A DNA stretch of 64,000 nt, from NCBI GenBank assembly GCA_033977485.1, contig CM066985.1, positions 73,083,045-73,147,044 on the forward strand, read 5' to 3'. The position numbers and the translations under genes were made by a program. Positions 21,641 to 31,801 of this stretch are shown here, in pieces. The number at the start of each line of letters is the position of its first letter. The first letter of the stretch is position 1. Source of the stretch: Hydrangea macrophylla (lineage: Eukaryota > Streptophyta > Magnoliopsida > Cornales > Hydrangeaceae). The notes below the pieces were generated by a model. The model saw nothing but the letters and a program-made list of their open reading frames with translations. It was not told the DNA's origin and ran no database searches.

Positions 21641-23607
21641 TGTCATGACCCATCCTGCTACGTGTAGAAATAGGACACGTGGCATGCCAACAAGGCTCAT
21701 CCAATTCCATTAAAGTAAAATAACAGCGAAAAACATAAGTAAGATTCATTATAAAAATAGAGTTATAAAAGTTTTGCCCAATTGAAACACTGTCGAAAAG
21801 AATCCATTTTGAACACAGAGGTCCAGTCGACTGTGGCGAAGGCCAAGTCGATTGTAACACTAATCACAGAGAGTGTGAAGGTTAAATAACCCATCTAATT
21901 GACTATGTCGGGGACTCAATCGACCGGGGTCTCAATTTCTCAGTCGACTGAGATGGTCTGGTCGACTAAAGTTCATCTAGCAGAGTGTAAAGTTTTTTGT
22001 GCGGAAACCAGTCGATTGTTTCTCGTCCTCCAGTCGACTGATTCCTTTGAAAACTAAATAGGTCTTTTGTTAAAACAAGGGTCCAGTCGATTGTGTCGGG
22101 GACCCAGTCGACTGATCTCCCCAAATTCAACATGTTCTGTAGAATCCCAAGGACAAGGTTCTCCAGTCCAGTATCAACACCAACATAATCACAACTAGAT
22201 TTCAACATTCCAAACATGATTATAGAAGTTTTACTACCGATTACACTACTACTAATCTACTCAAAGTTTGACCAGTTAAACATATACGAATCTGTATTAC
22301 ATCATTTGGAATAGAATTACAAAAATATTAACAAGTGGTGATCCTCGGCCTCTCTCCTCACGCTTCTTCTTTCCTTTTCTCTTATCACCTGCAATGGAGT
22401 AAATCTCCACTGCTAAGCTATATGCTGAGTGTACAATTCTAAACAAATTTATATGAGGCAATTCATGCTTTAGACATCTAAATCACATAATTTGATCTCT
22501 GGGGAGAGAGATACGCATTCATCCGGTATATCGACAAGTCTTAAATCTTAAACCACGATGCTAATGGCTAGCCAAAAATCACTCAACCATTGAATCAATC
22601 TGCTCTGGCTGGGCTGGTTCCCAAACCAAACAAGTAGTCGTCACTACTATAACTCTCAAACACTGAGAGGTGTACCCCGGCATGGAATTATACCAAACTC
22701 TCCTTTGACCCACATAAATACTTAACATGCTCATATAACCATATCACCATGCTTTTCAATACGTACTCGCTAAATTTAACAGGCCTAAATTAACACATGA
22801 GTTTTGCTCGGATCACAATATCATACAAGACATCTAAAACATCCAAATTCCCTATATTACATAGGTTCAAAATTTATACCTCAAGCTATAACTCTACAAC
22901 TTCAGAGGAAGTACTAGCGGTCCAATTAACCGTCGGATCTCCAATCTTAAAGGATTCCTACAAGTATTAACATATTTTTCCCAAATTTCTAGACTTAGCT
23001 TTCGGAAATAATTTGCCAAACGAGATCTAAGAGGTATCAAAATGAAGCTCTTACATAGAGGAGTCCGAATATGAAATCTAGTGAAAAATTGTCGATTGGA
23101 AGTTCATCGTTTGGCGTCGAGAAGATCGTAGCCACAAATCTCCCCCTCTCTCTCTCTCTCTTTCTTTCTCTCTCTCTCTCTCCCCCTCTCTCTCAAGATA
23201 GGTGTGTTTTGAGATATTTGTGAAAATATTTCATCCACTACTATTTATAGACACGACTCTCAGGAATTATGTTTACCTCCCCTCGAGTTCTCAAAACTTC
23301 TAATTAACCCTAGAAATGTCGCACACATCTATTTTATTACTTCATGAGTAAAACTAAAAATTTATAAAAGTTTTCATCTAAGTCTCATTTGGGTCCGTAA
23401 TTTACGTCCGAAATCTAAATTCTGTGGAATCTCTAGTTAGCCTACCTTTTATGCAACGCATCACTCATGTTCTCACCACAGTATTCAAAATGATCTAAAA
23501 CCAGATCAGAACTACTAGAAATTATACAAAACATGTATAATTACTATTCCCATATATCGGGAAACATCAAATAACATTAAGCCATATTTCCCGGAACGGG
23601 TGTGACA
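21641..23607 (-). mobile_element. 5' LTR of chromovirus G
   Basis: A 1967-bp LTR with ends TGTCATGACCC and GGGTGTGACA on the plus strand. On the minus strand the order is TATA (23241-23250), GA-rich leader (23140-23195), donor-like GTAAGAGC (complement of 23047-23054), acceptor-like TTGCAG|GTG (complement of about 22386-22394), then a cluster of CAGTCGACTG palindromes. It matches 1280-2799 over its proximal 1.4 kb. The flanking bases after 23607 are gtgtt; the matching copy at the other end of G is lost. Confidence 0.88.
21824..22114. repeat. Paired CAGTCGACTG palindromes in the G 5' LTR
   Basis: Exact or one- to three-mismatch copies start at 21824, 21845, 21895, 21917, 21941, 21959, 22009, 22031, 22084 and 22105. 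They form pairs 18-22 bp apart. The core is always TCGA-like, as CAGTCGACTG, CAGTCGATTG or close variants. Confidence 0.85.
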
Positions 23608-23707
23608 GTGTTACTTTAATGTTGTGAGATGTTTTATTGTCATTGTAAGCAATATTCATAGAAGAGGCCCAAGATGGGCTGGACCTATTTGGCCCTTACA
23701 TTCTGCA

Positions 23708-23859
23708 CTTCGTGTTATATATGTACATAAGTATAGGAACTAGGAAGTATCATCAATCATGTAAGAACTATATAAACAAGTGTCTTCGTGTTATATATGC
23801 ACATAAGTATAGGAACTAGTAAGTATCATCAATCATGTAAGAACTATATAAACAAGTGT
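23708..23859. repeat. 76-bp tandem duplication
   Basis: Units 23708-23783 and 23784-23859 both start cttcgtgttatatatg and end tataaacaagtgt, with two differences. They carry a tatataaac TATA-like word and are followed by a gagagag leader, which suggests a duplicated promoter segment of an unrecognised, possibly copia-type, LTR. Confidence 0.9.
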
Positions 23860-24683
23860 CTTGGAGAGAGAAACATCGTAACTACTAAGTTACTAACTAG
23901 TAAGCATGGTGTCCAATGCTTATTGAATGTGTGTTTCAACTGGAGAAGGGGTTTTGAGTTTAACTTACTAGGAATAGGCATTATCTAATTGTGGAAAAAT
24001 TTTGGCACCTCTGAGATAGGCTCTTAGTTGAGTCACTACAGCAATGGAAAATGGTGGCTAATAAAAAAAATAAAATAAAAAAGGAAACAAAAAAAAATAC
24101 TAGCTTGTCGTATGTCATTATTGCTCTGTTTGGTACGAAAGTGCCTTTTCACCCTCAAAATACATGTACCGATACTGATGTATTTTATATAGAGAGGGAG
24201 GAATAAAAAAAGGAAACTAAAAGAGGGATATAGATGGAGATAGATACACTATAGAGTAAACTAATTTGCTACAAAAATTAATGAGCACGGGGTTCCCTTA
24301 ACTGCAACTCATGTCGTATACAAAACACCAACTCCAACTCTAAAGCAGAAGAAGGTAAGACCTGCTTTTGTGAAAAAGTAAACATTGTATTAGAATGCAT
24401 ATTTATATTTTAAAAAATATGTTACTGATAAAATAATTATGTAATTACTATTGTTAAGATTATATTTTGAAGTTGTCATTCCAAACACACTACTAAAGGG
24501 TCTTCTAGCACGAACATATAAATACGTGCAACAAAATGAATATTCAAGACATAATTTAGAATGATATTCACTCACATATATTGTTAGGGTAGTTCTACGG
24601 GCACAAACAAAATCCACAATCACAATCCACAAATACCAAAATGTGTCTATCTCTTTCCTCGGTGGACCCTACAGGGTCAGTGG
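23860..24683. other. Anonymous spacer
   Basis: AT-rich sequence with short A-rich runs near 24065-24100. No coding frame, RNA gene or clear repeat was recognised. Confidence 0.5.
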
Positions 24684-26649
24684 TGTCACAGCTCGATCCC
24701 ACAATAGCAGAACTGAAGCCTGTGGCACTCCACCGAGGCTTACCCAAATCAATTTAAGTAAACAGCAGTGGAATAAACAATAGTAGAAATCCACAATTTC
24801 AAACCATTAAAAGTTTTGCTCATTGAAAACACTTAAAGAAACACTTCTTTTGAAAATAGGGATCCAGTCGACTGATCAGAGGTTCGGTCGATTGGAAATG
24901 CAAACTACAGAGAGCTCAAACCCTCAGTAGCCCATCCAGTCGACTACTCCCAAGTCTAATCGACTGGGATGAAAAATTATCAGTCAACTAAAACCATCCA
25001 GTAGACTGAAATCCAATCCAAACAAAATATCTTAATCTAAAACACAATCCAGTCGATTGTGTCGGGGACCCAGTCGACTGTGTTTTCGTAAAATGATGCA
25101 GTGAGTTGCTCAATAAAAGGCTCCAGTCAACTGTTTTCATAAACCAGTCGAGTGGTTTTTTGCAGCAGCACATTCTGCAGAGTTTTCTAAGTTAAAAGTT
25201 TCCTGAATTCAACCAAGGACCAAACCCACACTCTAAACTCATTCCTAAATGATCCTAACTGGATTATAACATTACTAAAACATAATTACAAAAGATTACT
25301 AACTATTACAACATCACGAATCTGTTCTATGATTCTAAGATAAACATAGATTAAAGTCATAAAATCCTTATTACAACATGCTACTACAAAACTATGGGAT
25401 ACCTGTACTCAGTTGCCTTTCAAATGAACTTACAATACCCCACGATCACTTTTCTGATTCCTCGCCGGCATTTACACCTAAAATGATTATTTGAATAACC
25501 ACACATATTTCGATTTGTTTAAGCTAACGCTTAGTGAATGAAGCAACAATGCACATGAATGATAAACAAGCTCGCATTCACATCTCTACATTTCATACTA
25601 GTCTTTGGAATCTCACGTGTACGTTCCACACTCCTAGTTTGCGATTCCTCACCAATAAGTCCACGCGGCCAGGTAAGACCCATGTTTCTTTTCTTCAAAC
25701 GTGCGACCTTATGCCTATATCAACTCCACAAGATGGCTTGGTAGCACGTGCTCCTTTGACCCAAATAGCAACTAAACATGCTCAAATACATTTCACCGTG
25801 CTCTCAACGAAATCATAACATTGCACCGTACAATTAGGCCTACTTATCAATATAGTTGTCAAATATGAACTAAACAATATATCTCTATGAACTAACACAT
25901 GCTTTTCATATCAAACATAAATACATGTCAAGAAATCATTCCACAACACATAGTTGAATCACTCACCTTCGATTAACGCTCCTAAAATTCGATCCAAGGA
26001 AAACCCAAGTACAAAGATCATGCAGAAGTCCGTATAGTACAATTCCTATCGATCAAAAATCCGATTATTAACTTTTTAGGGAAATTCTAGAAAATGAGTT
26101 TTTGGAAAACATAGCCAAACAAGTCCTAGTGGGTATCAAAACGAAGCTCTTACCTCCAGGATTTTGAATATCCGGTAAAATATTTTGGCTCACGAACAGA
26201 TCACCGGATCTGTGCGTCGCAAGCTTGTAAGAACCAAATCTCTTTTTTCTCTCTCCTCCTCTAGAAGTCAATTTAGGTTTTGCAACCAAAAATATCTCAC
26301 ACTTAGCTATGTATAGGCATAAGTCTCAAAAACTGTGTTTACCTCCCCACGAGTTCTCAAAACTTCTAATTATCCTTTGAACATTTTTTTCATGCCTAAT
26401 TTATTACTTCACGAGTGAAACCTAAAAATTATAAAAGTTTTCGTCTAAGTTCCGTTTGGTTGCTAAAATGCGATTTCATATGATTTTACAAAATTGCTAA
26501 TTAGCGTACCAATTGTGTAGCATGTTAATTCGTCCTCACAAGGATACTAAAATTAACAATAGAAATATAATCTAAACCAGACAATAATACAGACAGTGAA
26601 ATACACAATTAAACATTTATTTTCAGTTAAACTTTTAGGGTATTTCACA
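24684..26649 (-). mobile_element. LTR K, probably solo
   Basis: Ends are TGTCACAGCTCG and GGGTATTTCACA on the plus strand, length 1966 bp, almost the same as the G 5' LTR. The minus strand has a TATA-like ctatacatag (complement of 26307-26316), a donor GGAG|GTAAGAGC (complement of 26146-26157), an acceptor-like TTTTAG|GTG near 25479 and a palindrome cluster near its end. No PBS or polypurine tract adjoins it. The flanks (agtgg and atgac) do not form a clean duplication, so the boundaries are tentative. Confidence 0.65.
24865..25154. repeat. Five pairs of CAGTCGACTG-type palindromes in LTR K
   Basis: Pairs start at 24865/24885, 24937/24957, 24981/24999, 25050/25071 and 25124/25145. Within-pair distance is 18-21 bp. 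About half of the copies carry one or two substitutions. The cluster lies about 180-470 bp from the LTR edge, as in the G 5' LTR. Confidence 0.88.
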
Positions 26650-26979
26650 ATGACCGTCTCAATCTCGGAGAGACGTCACAACATCAAACAATCATTTCAC
26701 ATAGTCTCAAAGGATTCTCTTACACAAACACCCAAATCAACTCGTGAGTCACAACTCACTTATACATGTGCCACAAATGCACAACACATCACATTATCAT
26801 GCATGAGAATGTAATGAAATGCAACAACATGCATGCGGGTGTTATAAGTGGACCCCATCATGAGAGAGATAGGCACATTTATGTGTTTGTGAATTTTGTT
26901 TGTGCCACAATCTTTATTCATAATGTTACACTAGTAAATGCTACTAGTTATTTATTTTTTTTTGATAATTTTGTATTAC

Positions 26980-27310
26980 ACTTTAGTGACACTACTTCAT
27001 ACCCCAAAATAAGGGAGTTACATCTAAGTAAAACTTGGAGATGGACGTCTTTTTTTGTTTCTCGATGGTGAAGTAAGACCAAACTCATGAGCTTATTATC
27101 CTAGGTTGGAACAAGTTGATAGGATCCCCTTTTTACATCCCCGGCCATGCCTCCCGCATGGCAACATGGGGCCAAAAAAAAAAAAGGAAAGAGAGGGATG
27201 GTGTTTCTCTTGCTTTTGGCATAGTGGGTCCCTAGTCGGAAGCTCGCATGATAGGCTATTAGCTCAATGGTAGAGTGCGCCTCTGATAATTGCGTCGTTC
27301 AGGACTTATG
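26980..27310 (+). other. Nuclear plastid DNA insertion: rrn16-trnI spacer and trnI-GAU exon 1
   Basis: Words in order match the angiosperm plastid spacer after 16S rRNA as I know it: aaacttggagatgg (27031), tttctcgatggtgaagtaag (27058), gagcttattatcctaggt, ggaacaagttgataggatcc and ggaaagagagggatgg. The trnI-GAU 5' exon follows (ggctattagctcaatggtag, from 27253) with the first bases of its intron (ttgcgtcgtt). Similarity stops near 27310. Scattered substitutions show an old transfer. The tRNA half has no 3' exon and is not a working gene. Confidence 0.85.
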
Positions 27311-27443
27311 GCACAAAAAAGTGATGTTAAATTGTAATCAAGAGCAATTCAATTTCCCACTGTCCCAATGTAAGGGCATTTAGGATGCTGGTCCAAAGGT
27401 ATTATCAAATGACTCAGCATTCCTAATGGGTGATGATGTCGAG

Positions 27444-27625
27444 AAATTTTATACACACCTACCTACTTTGCTTTCTGTAGGTGTTAGTAATGCACCATAA
27501 AATTTTATACACACCTACCTACTTTGCTTTCTGTAGGTGTCGCCCCAACATTATGATGATAACGTGAAATTTTATGTACGCCCACCTATTTTGCTTTCTA
27601 TACGTGTTAGTAATGTACCCTAAAA
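27444..27625. repeat. Three tandem copies of a 55-68 bp unit
   Basis: Units begin aaattttatacacacctacc (27444 and about 27500) and aaattttatgtacgcccacc (about 27567). Each contains tttgctttct followed by gtaggtgt or a variant. Confidence 0.85.
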
Positions 27626-28858
27626 TTAATTGTTAAGAAGTGTGTTAAGAATATTTTATTAATTAACAGTCTAATTTTATTTAACAAAAGGTAAGTTTAT
27701 CAATTATCATGGCTAATTTATATTGTTTAATTTTCATGATATATTCATAAAATTCAAGTTGAAAAGATATGCTCTTAAAGAGTTAAAGAATGAGAATCTT
27801 ATATTTCTTGATAACTTTACTCTTAAAATGTTTTTAGTTGTAAGTAAATACATTTCCGATATAAAGCCATCATCGAAGCCCAATTAATAATCTGGCTAGA
27901 CATTACACATGGCGTGTTTGTTTCAATCAATGAAATATGACAAGTGTTAAAGTCATTAGTGTAGTGACACTAGAACAGACATGCATCTACATGTTCACAA
28001 GTACACTAAACTTGATTGTTCTAAAAAGTATATCCACATGAAATTTTATTTAGCTATCAATGCATTGTTCTTAATTACAAATTTGCAAGTGATTATCAAA
28101 CTTGAGACATCATTATTGTCTCATGTATAAATTATTATACTTTCATATAGCACGATATTTATGTTTTTCCCAAAGACATATTCATCTATTACTAGGTGTA
28201 TAATGAATTACACATAAAGATATGTGAATACACAACATGGAATACGTAACTCCAAAGTAAAGGACAATATCATATGTGACATTCTAAGAGATAACTCAAT
28301 TAAGTTCATTGGTCATGGCATAATGAGAATTATAAAAATAGTATTCTAATATATCACCAGTTGGAGTAATACTTAGATAGTACACATATAATTAAATTGG
28401 GGTTTGATGGAGTATCTTTAACCGAATGACTTACTTGGGACATTGCATGATAAAATGATTTAAGTGTACGATAACTGATAAAAAATAGGTTTAGTAGTTT
28501 TCAAATTGTATGGTGTGGGTGATGACCTGCTGCTAAGAGTCAGTCATGACTAGTAGATTCCTTGAAAAATAATTATATGTTAATTTCTTTTATTATGTTC
28601 TAATAAGGGAGGATTATAAGGTGTTCTAATTCAATAAGTAATTAGAAATACTTCTAAGTGTAATACTTAAAAGTACTTATTCCTACTACTAGATTAGTAC
28701 AATATGAATCTAGAAGGTCACAAAGAATATATAGGATTGTGTAGTTTAAAGAAACATATGGAGTCTATTAATATAAAAGTTTTAATTTTTAATTTTTTAT
28801 ATACTTACTTTGAAAAGTTAATAGTGGTATTACAATTAGTTTGATTATAATCAATGGC
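27626..28858. other. Anonymous AT-rich spacer
   Basis: No coding frame, RNA gene or recognised element. Short direct words only. Confidence 0.5.
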
Positions 28859-28861
28859 GGC

Positions 28862-29024
28862 AAGTCTATAGTGAGTAGCTTCTCATATGAGAATACGGGT
28901 TTTAACCGTTGGATGAGAATAGGACAATAAATGCATCTCCAGATTCTTGGGAATCTTATGGCTAGATTCTCATCCAACGGTTAAAATTCGCATTCTCATA
29001 TGAGAAGCTTCTCACAATAGACTT
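28862..29024. mobile_element. Foldback MITE, about 163 bp
   Basis: The left arm starts AAGTCTATAGTGAG and the right arm ends CTCACAATAGACTT. Arms of about 55 bp include the palindrome ttctcatatgagaa and the word ccgttggatgagaat, with its complement in the right arm. No clear target duplication. Superfamily not assigned. Confidence 0.8.
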
Positions 29025-30333
29025 ACCCTAAAATCAAACTAGCTTTACTAATGTGCTTAATAAAGACTCTTGGATTAATTAATAAATAGAGGATAAGAGT
29101 AAAACAAAAGCTAGAACAACTTCGAGTCATAGATTCTTTCTCTTTGAGGCCTCCATCTCTTGTGCCTTATTTGGCATTTCGTCTCTTCAATTGTTGAAGA
29201 CTTGGTCAAAGTTGTTTTAAATTATAAATTCATTCGTTCAATACTTTTAGGCTCTATTTTAGTTCATGCATTCCGTGAGGGAAAAGATAATATTGTAAAG
29301 GAAAATAAGAAGGAAAGCTAATTCTCTCGTGTTTTCCCTTGTGTTTTCATTCATGCTTAAGTACTTGGGCTTGCCATCTTTGATTGGGAAGTCCAAAAAA
29401 CAAATTATCCATTTCCTTGTTGTCATACCCCAACCTACTTCAGGCAAATTAGGACACATGTAATAAGCCAAGACACTAAATCAATCTCAAATTACTAGAA
29501 AAGCATGAATTAAACAACATATAAGAACTTCCTTGAAACAAAATAGCCCCAACGATAAAATGGTCTTTAATAAAGTATAGCCAAATTTTACATCATAAGA
29601 TAGATCTTTGAGTCCCGGTTCCAACGCAAAAAACAGTGCGCGAATTCAAATTTTCTAGAAAGAGTTATGTCTGTTTATGTAAACGTCGATGACTGTGAAA
29701 TACAGGTCCGCCACAAAACCCGAATTGATCCGACTTGTTAAAATATGACAGAAAATCCCCAAAAAGACATCAATCCCCCTTAAAGCCTGGATCGATCCGG
29801 TTCTGCAGAATTTGCTTCCTGCTGCTTATGAACTTTGTTTTACAAGTTCAAATCAAAAATCATTTCAAAAACATTTCCAAGTGCTTCTAAACATCAATAC
29901 AAGATATCAAGCATGATACAACCACCAAACTCATAAATTCATTTCTAGAATCATGAATTTGCTCCCAAAATCCACATTGTGCCCAACATATGCATAATCT
30001 TTCCACCAAGGAAAAACAAAGTTTAAATTACAACAAAACTACTCATTCCTCCAAGTCTCTTTCCAACCATACACAACTTGAGACTTACTTGTGCAATTCA
30101 TACTAAAGGACTCGTACCACCAAACTTGAATTGACATATTACAAGAACTTCAAAAACTTGTGTTATTCTCATACACTTTCAAAACATAAGTAGTTTACAA
30201 CACTTGGAATACAAAGATTACAACTAAACCAAAACATCTATACATATAAACATATCAACGAATCTCATACCCCCCACGCCCAACCCCGTCGTGTGGATCA
30301 TTTCCTCTTATCCTCCTGTATGACACCTGCGAT

Positions 30334-30348
30334 GGTTATTCAATAACC
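30334..30348. repeat. 15-bp dyad beside the LTR A acceptor
   Basis: GGTTATTCAATAACC is a perfect 7+1+7 inverted repeat. Its complement occurs at 35525-35539 in LTR C, again just 5' of the acceptor-like CAG|GT in transcript orientation. Confidence 0.85.
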
Positions 30349-30524
30349 ACAACAGAAAACATTTCGTTTAAACTTTTGCTTAGTGAGAGAACTAATCATG
30401 CTATTAGAATGTTTAACATATAATGCAACTGTAATACCCTGTATTTTTGATATATAATAAACCTGGTATTTCATTTATGTATACTTGTATAACCTTTCCT
30501 TTTCATTTGGTGAAAAATTGTTAC

Positions 30525-30716
30525 CAATCGATTGCCTAGTTTTCCCAATCGATTGCCACTTTTGAGATGCCAATCGATTGCCATTATTCTCAATCGATTG
30601 CCATCTTACCAACTAAATTTCATTATGTGGCAACATACCAATCGATTTCCATTCTTCCCAATCGATTGCCTTTAAATATCTGTTACCAATCGATTTCCAT
30701 CTATACCAATCGATTG
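30525..30716. repeat. Palindrome cluster 1 of LTR B
   Basis: CAATCGATTG, or CAATCGATTT in two copies, starts at 30525, 30546, 30571, 30591, 30639, 30659, 30687 and 30707. Spacings are 21, 25, 20, 48, 20, 28 and 20 bp. It ends about 60 bp upstream of the TATA. Confidence 0.95.
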
Positions 30717-30777
30717 GCATAAGCTGAGACAACTTTTCTTCTTTGCTTGAGCTTTAGACGTGTGGCATTTCTTTCCT

Positions 30778-30787
30778 CTATATATAT
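30778..30787 (+). promoter_or_regulatory. TATA box of LTR B
   Basis: ctatatatat after a tttcctc stretch, followed by a leader rich in GAGA and AAGAAG. The clearest LTR promoter in the window. Confidence 0.65.
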
Positions 30788-30970
30788 GAGAGTATTTATG
30801 GCCTTGGGCCAATTTGCACAGCTTAGAGAGAGAGACACATATCTTGTAATATATATTTATCTATGTTTACACTCACCTTCACACTCTCACTCTCTAGAGA
30901 AGAGAAGAAGAGGAAGAAGAGAGGAACAAGAAGGAGAACAAGAAGAAGAGAAGGAGAGACAGAAAGACAT

Positions 30971-31012
<42 letters not shown>

Positions 31013-31179
31013 GTTTTTAAACTCACACACAAGCCAAACACACCCTAGGTGAGTTCCTAACTCACTTAGTCCCTCTATTTGACGTTTATACAAGTTATGG
31101 TGAAGTTTAGATATGTTTAATGTATAGTTTTGACATTTATATATGCTATTTTATTTATGTGCTGGTAAAGACGAAGTGC

Positions 31180-31380
31180 CAATCGATTGGAATAATTACC
31201 AATCGATTACCATCAGTTTGGACCCAATCGATTGAATAGAATTTCAATCGATTGACATCCCAATCGATTGCCAATGTTAGAAATTGATTAACATTGTTTT
31301 AGACCCAATCGATTGCCAGTTTCCTCAATTGATTGTTATGATTTTTGTTCCAATCGATTGGATCTTATCCCAATCGATTG
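31180..31380. repeat. Palindrome cluster 2 of LTR B
   Basis: Nine copies (seven exact) start at 31180, 31200, 31225, 31245, 31261, 31306, 31326, 31351 and 31371. Spacings of 20, 25, 20, 16, 45, 20, 25 and 20 bp form a 45-bp double step. Confidence 0.95.
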
Positions 31381-31693
31381 GTATTGGCAGAACATGGATT
31401 CCTTTACCTTTTTATTTTATTAAGGGCTCGTTTGTTCGTTTCTCGATTCGGACTTCTGTTATACGATTTTGGATTGATCAAGAATAAATAAGTATGATTA
31501 AGAATAATGGATTAACGTGACGACGAGGGTAACATATTGATTTGTGTACGAGTTTGATATTCGTTTCTTTCAAATCAAGAATAGTCAGGCCACAATAGGA
31601 TGGGATGTCATGTATCAATCATAGTACGAAATTTAGATAAGTTTCGATAAGTTCTTGGGAATGGTACGTAAGTGGACGTTTGGTCATACGATG

Positions 31694-31801
31694 CCCTTAA
31701 AGAGTAGTGGATGGCTTATATCCTTAACGAGCAGTGGGTGGGACCAAGTAGTTCAGAGATAGTCCGATGATCTATGTATATCCTTAATGAGTGGTGGATG
31801 G
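31694..31801. repeat. Three CCTTAA-GAG-GTGG repeats in LTR B
   Basis: Units of about 20 bp, cccttaaagagtagtggatg, tccttaacgagcagtgggtg and tccttaatgagtggtggatg, start at 31694, 31721 and 31781. Confidence 0.85.

Noticed and set aside
27253..27300. A nuclear tRNA gene
   Set aside because: Only the 5' half of a plastid-type trnI is present, followed by intron sequence, within collinear plastid spacer DNA.
30747..31052. 101-codon Arg/Glu-rich ORF
   Set aside because: Translation of the (GA)n leader of LTR B.
30525..31380. CRISPR-like array from regularly spaced palindromes
   Set aside because: Plant nuclear context. Repeats are only 10 bp with 9-15 bp interspaces, there are no cas genes, and the clusters lie around an LTR promoter.
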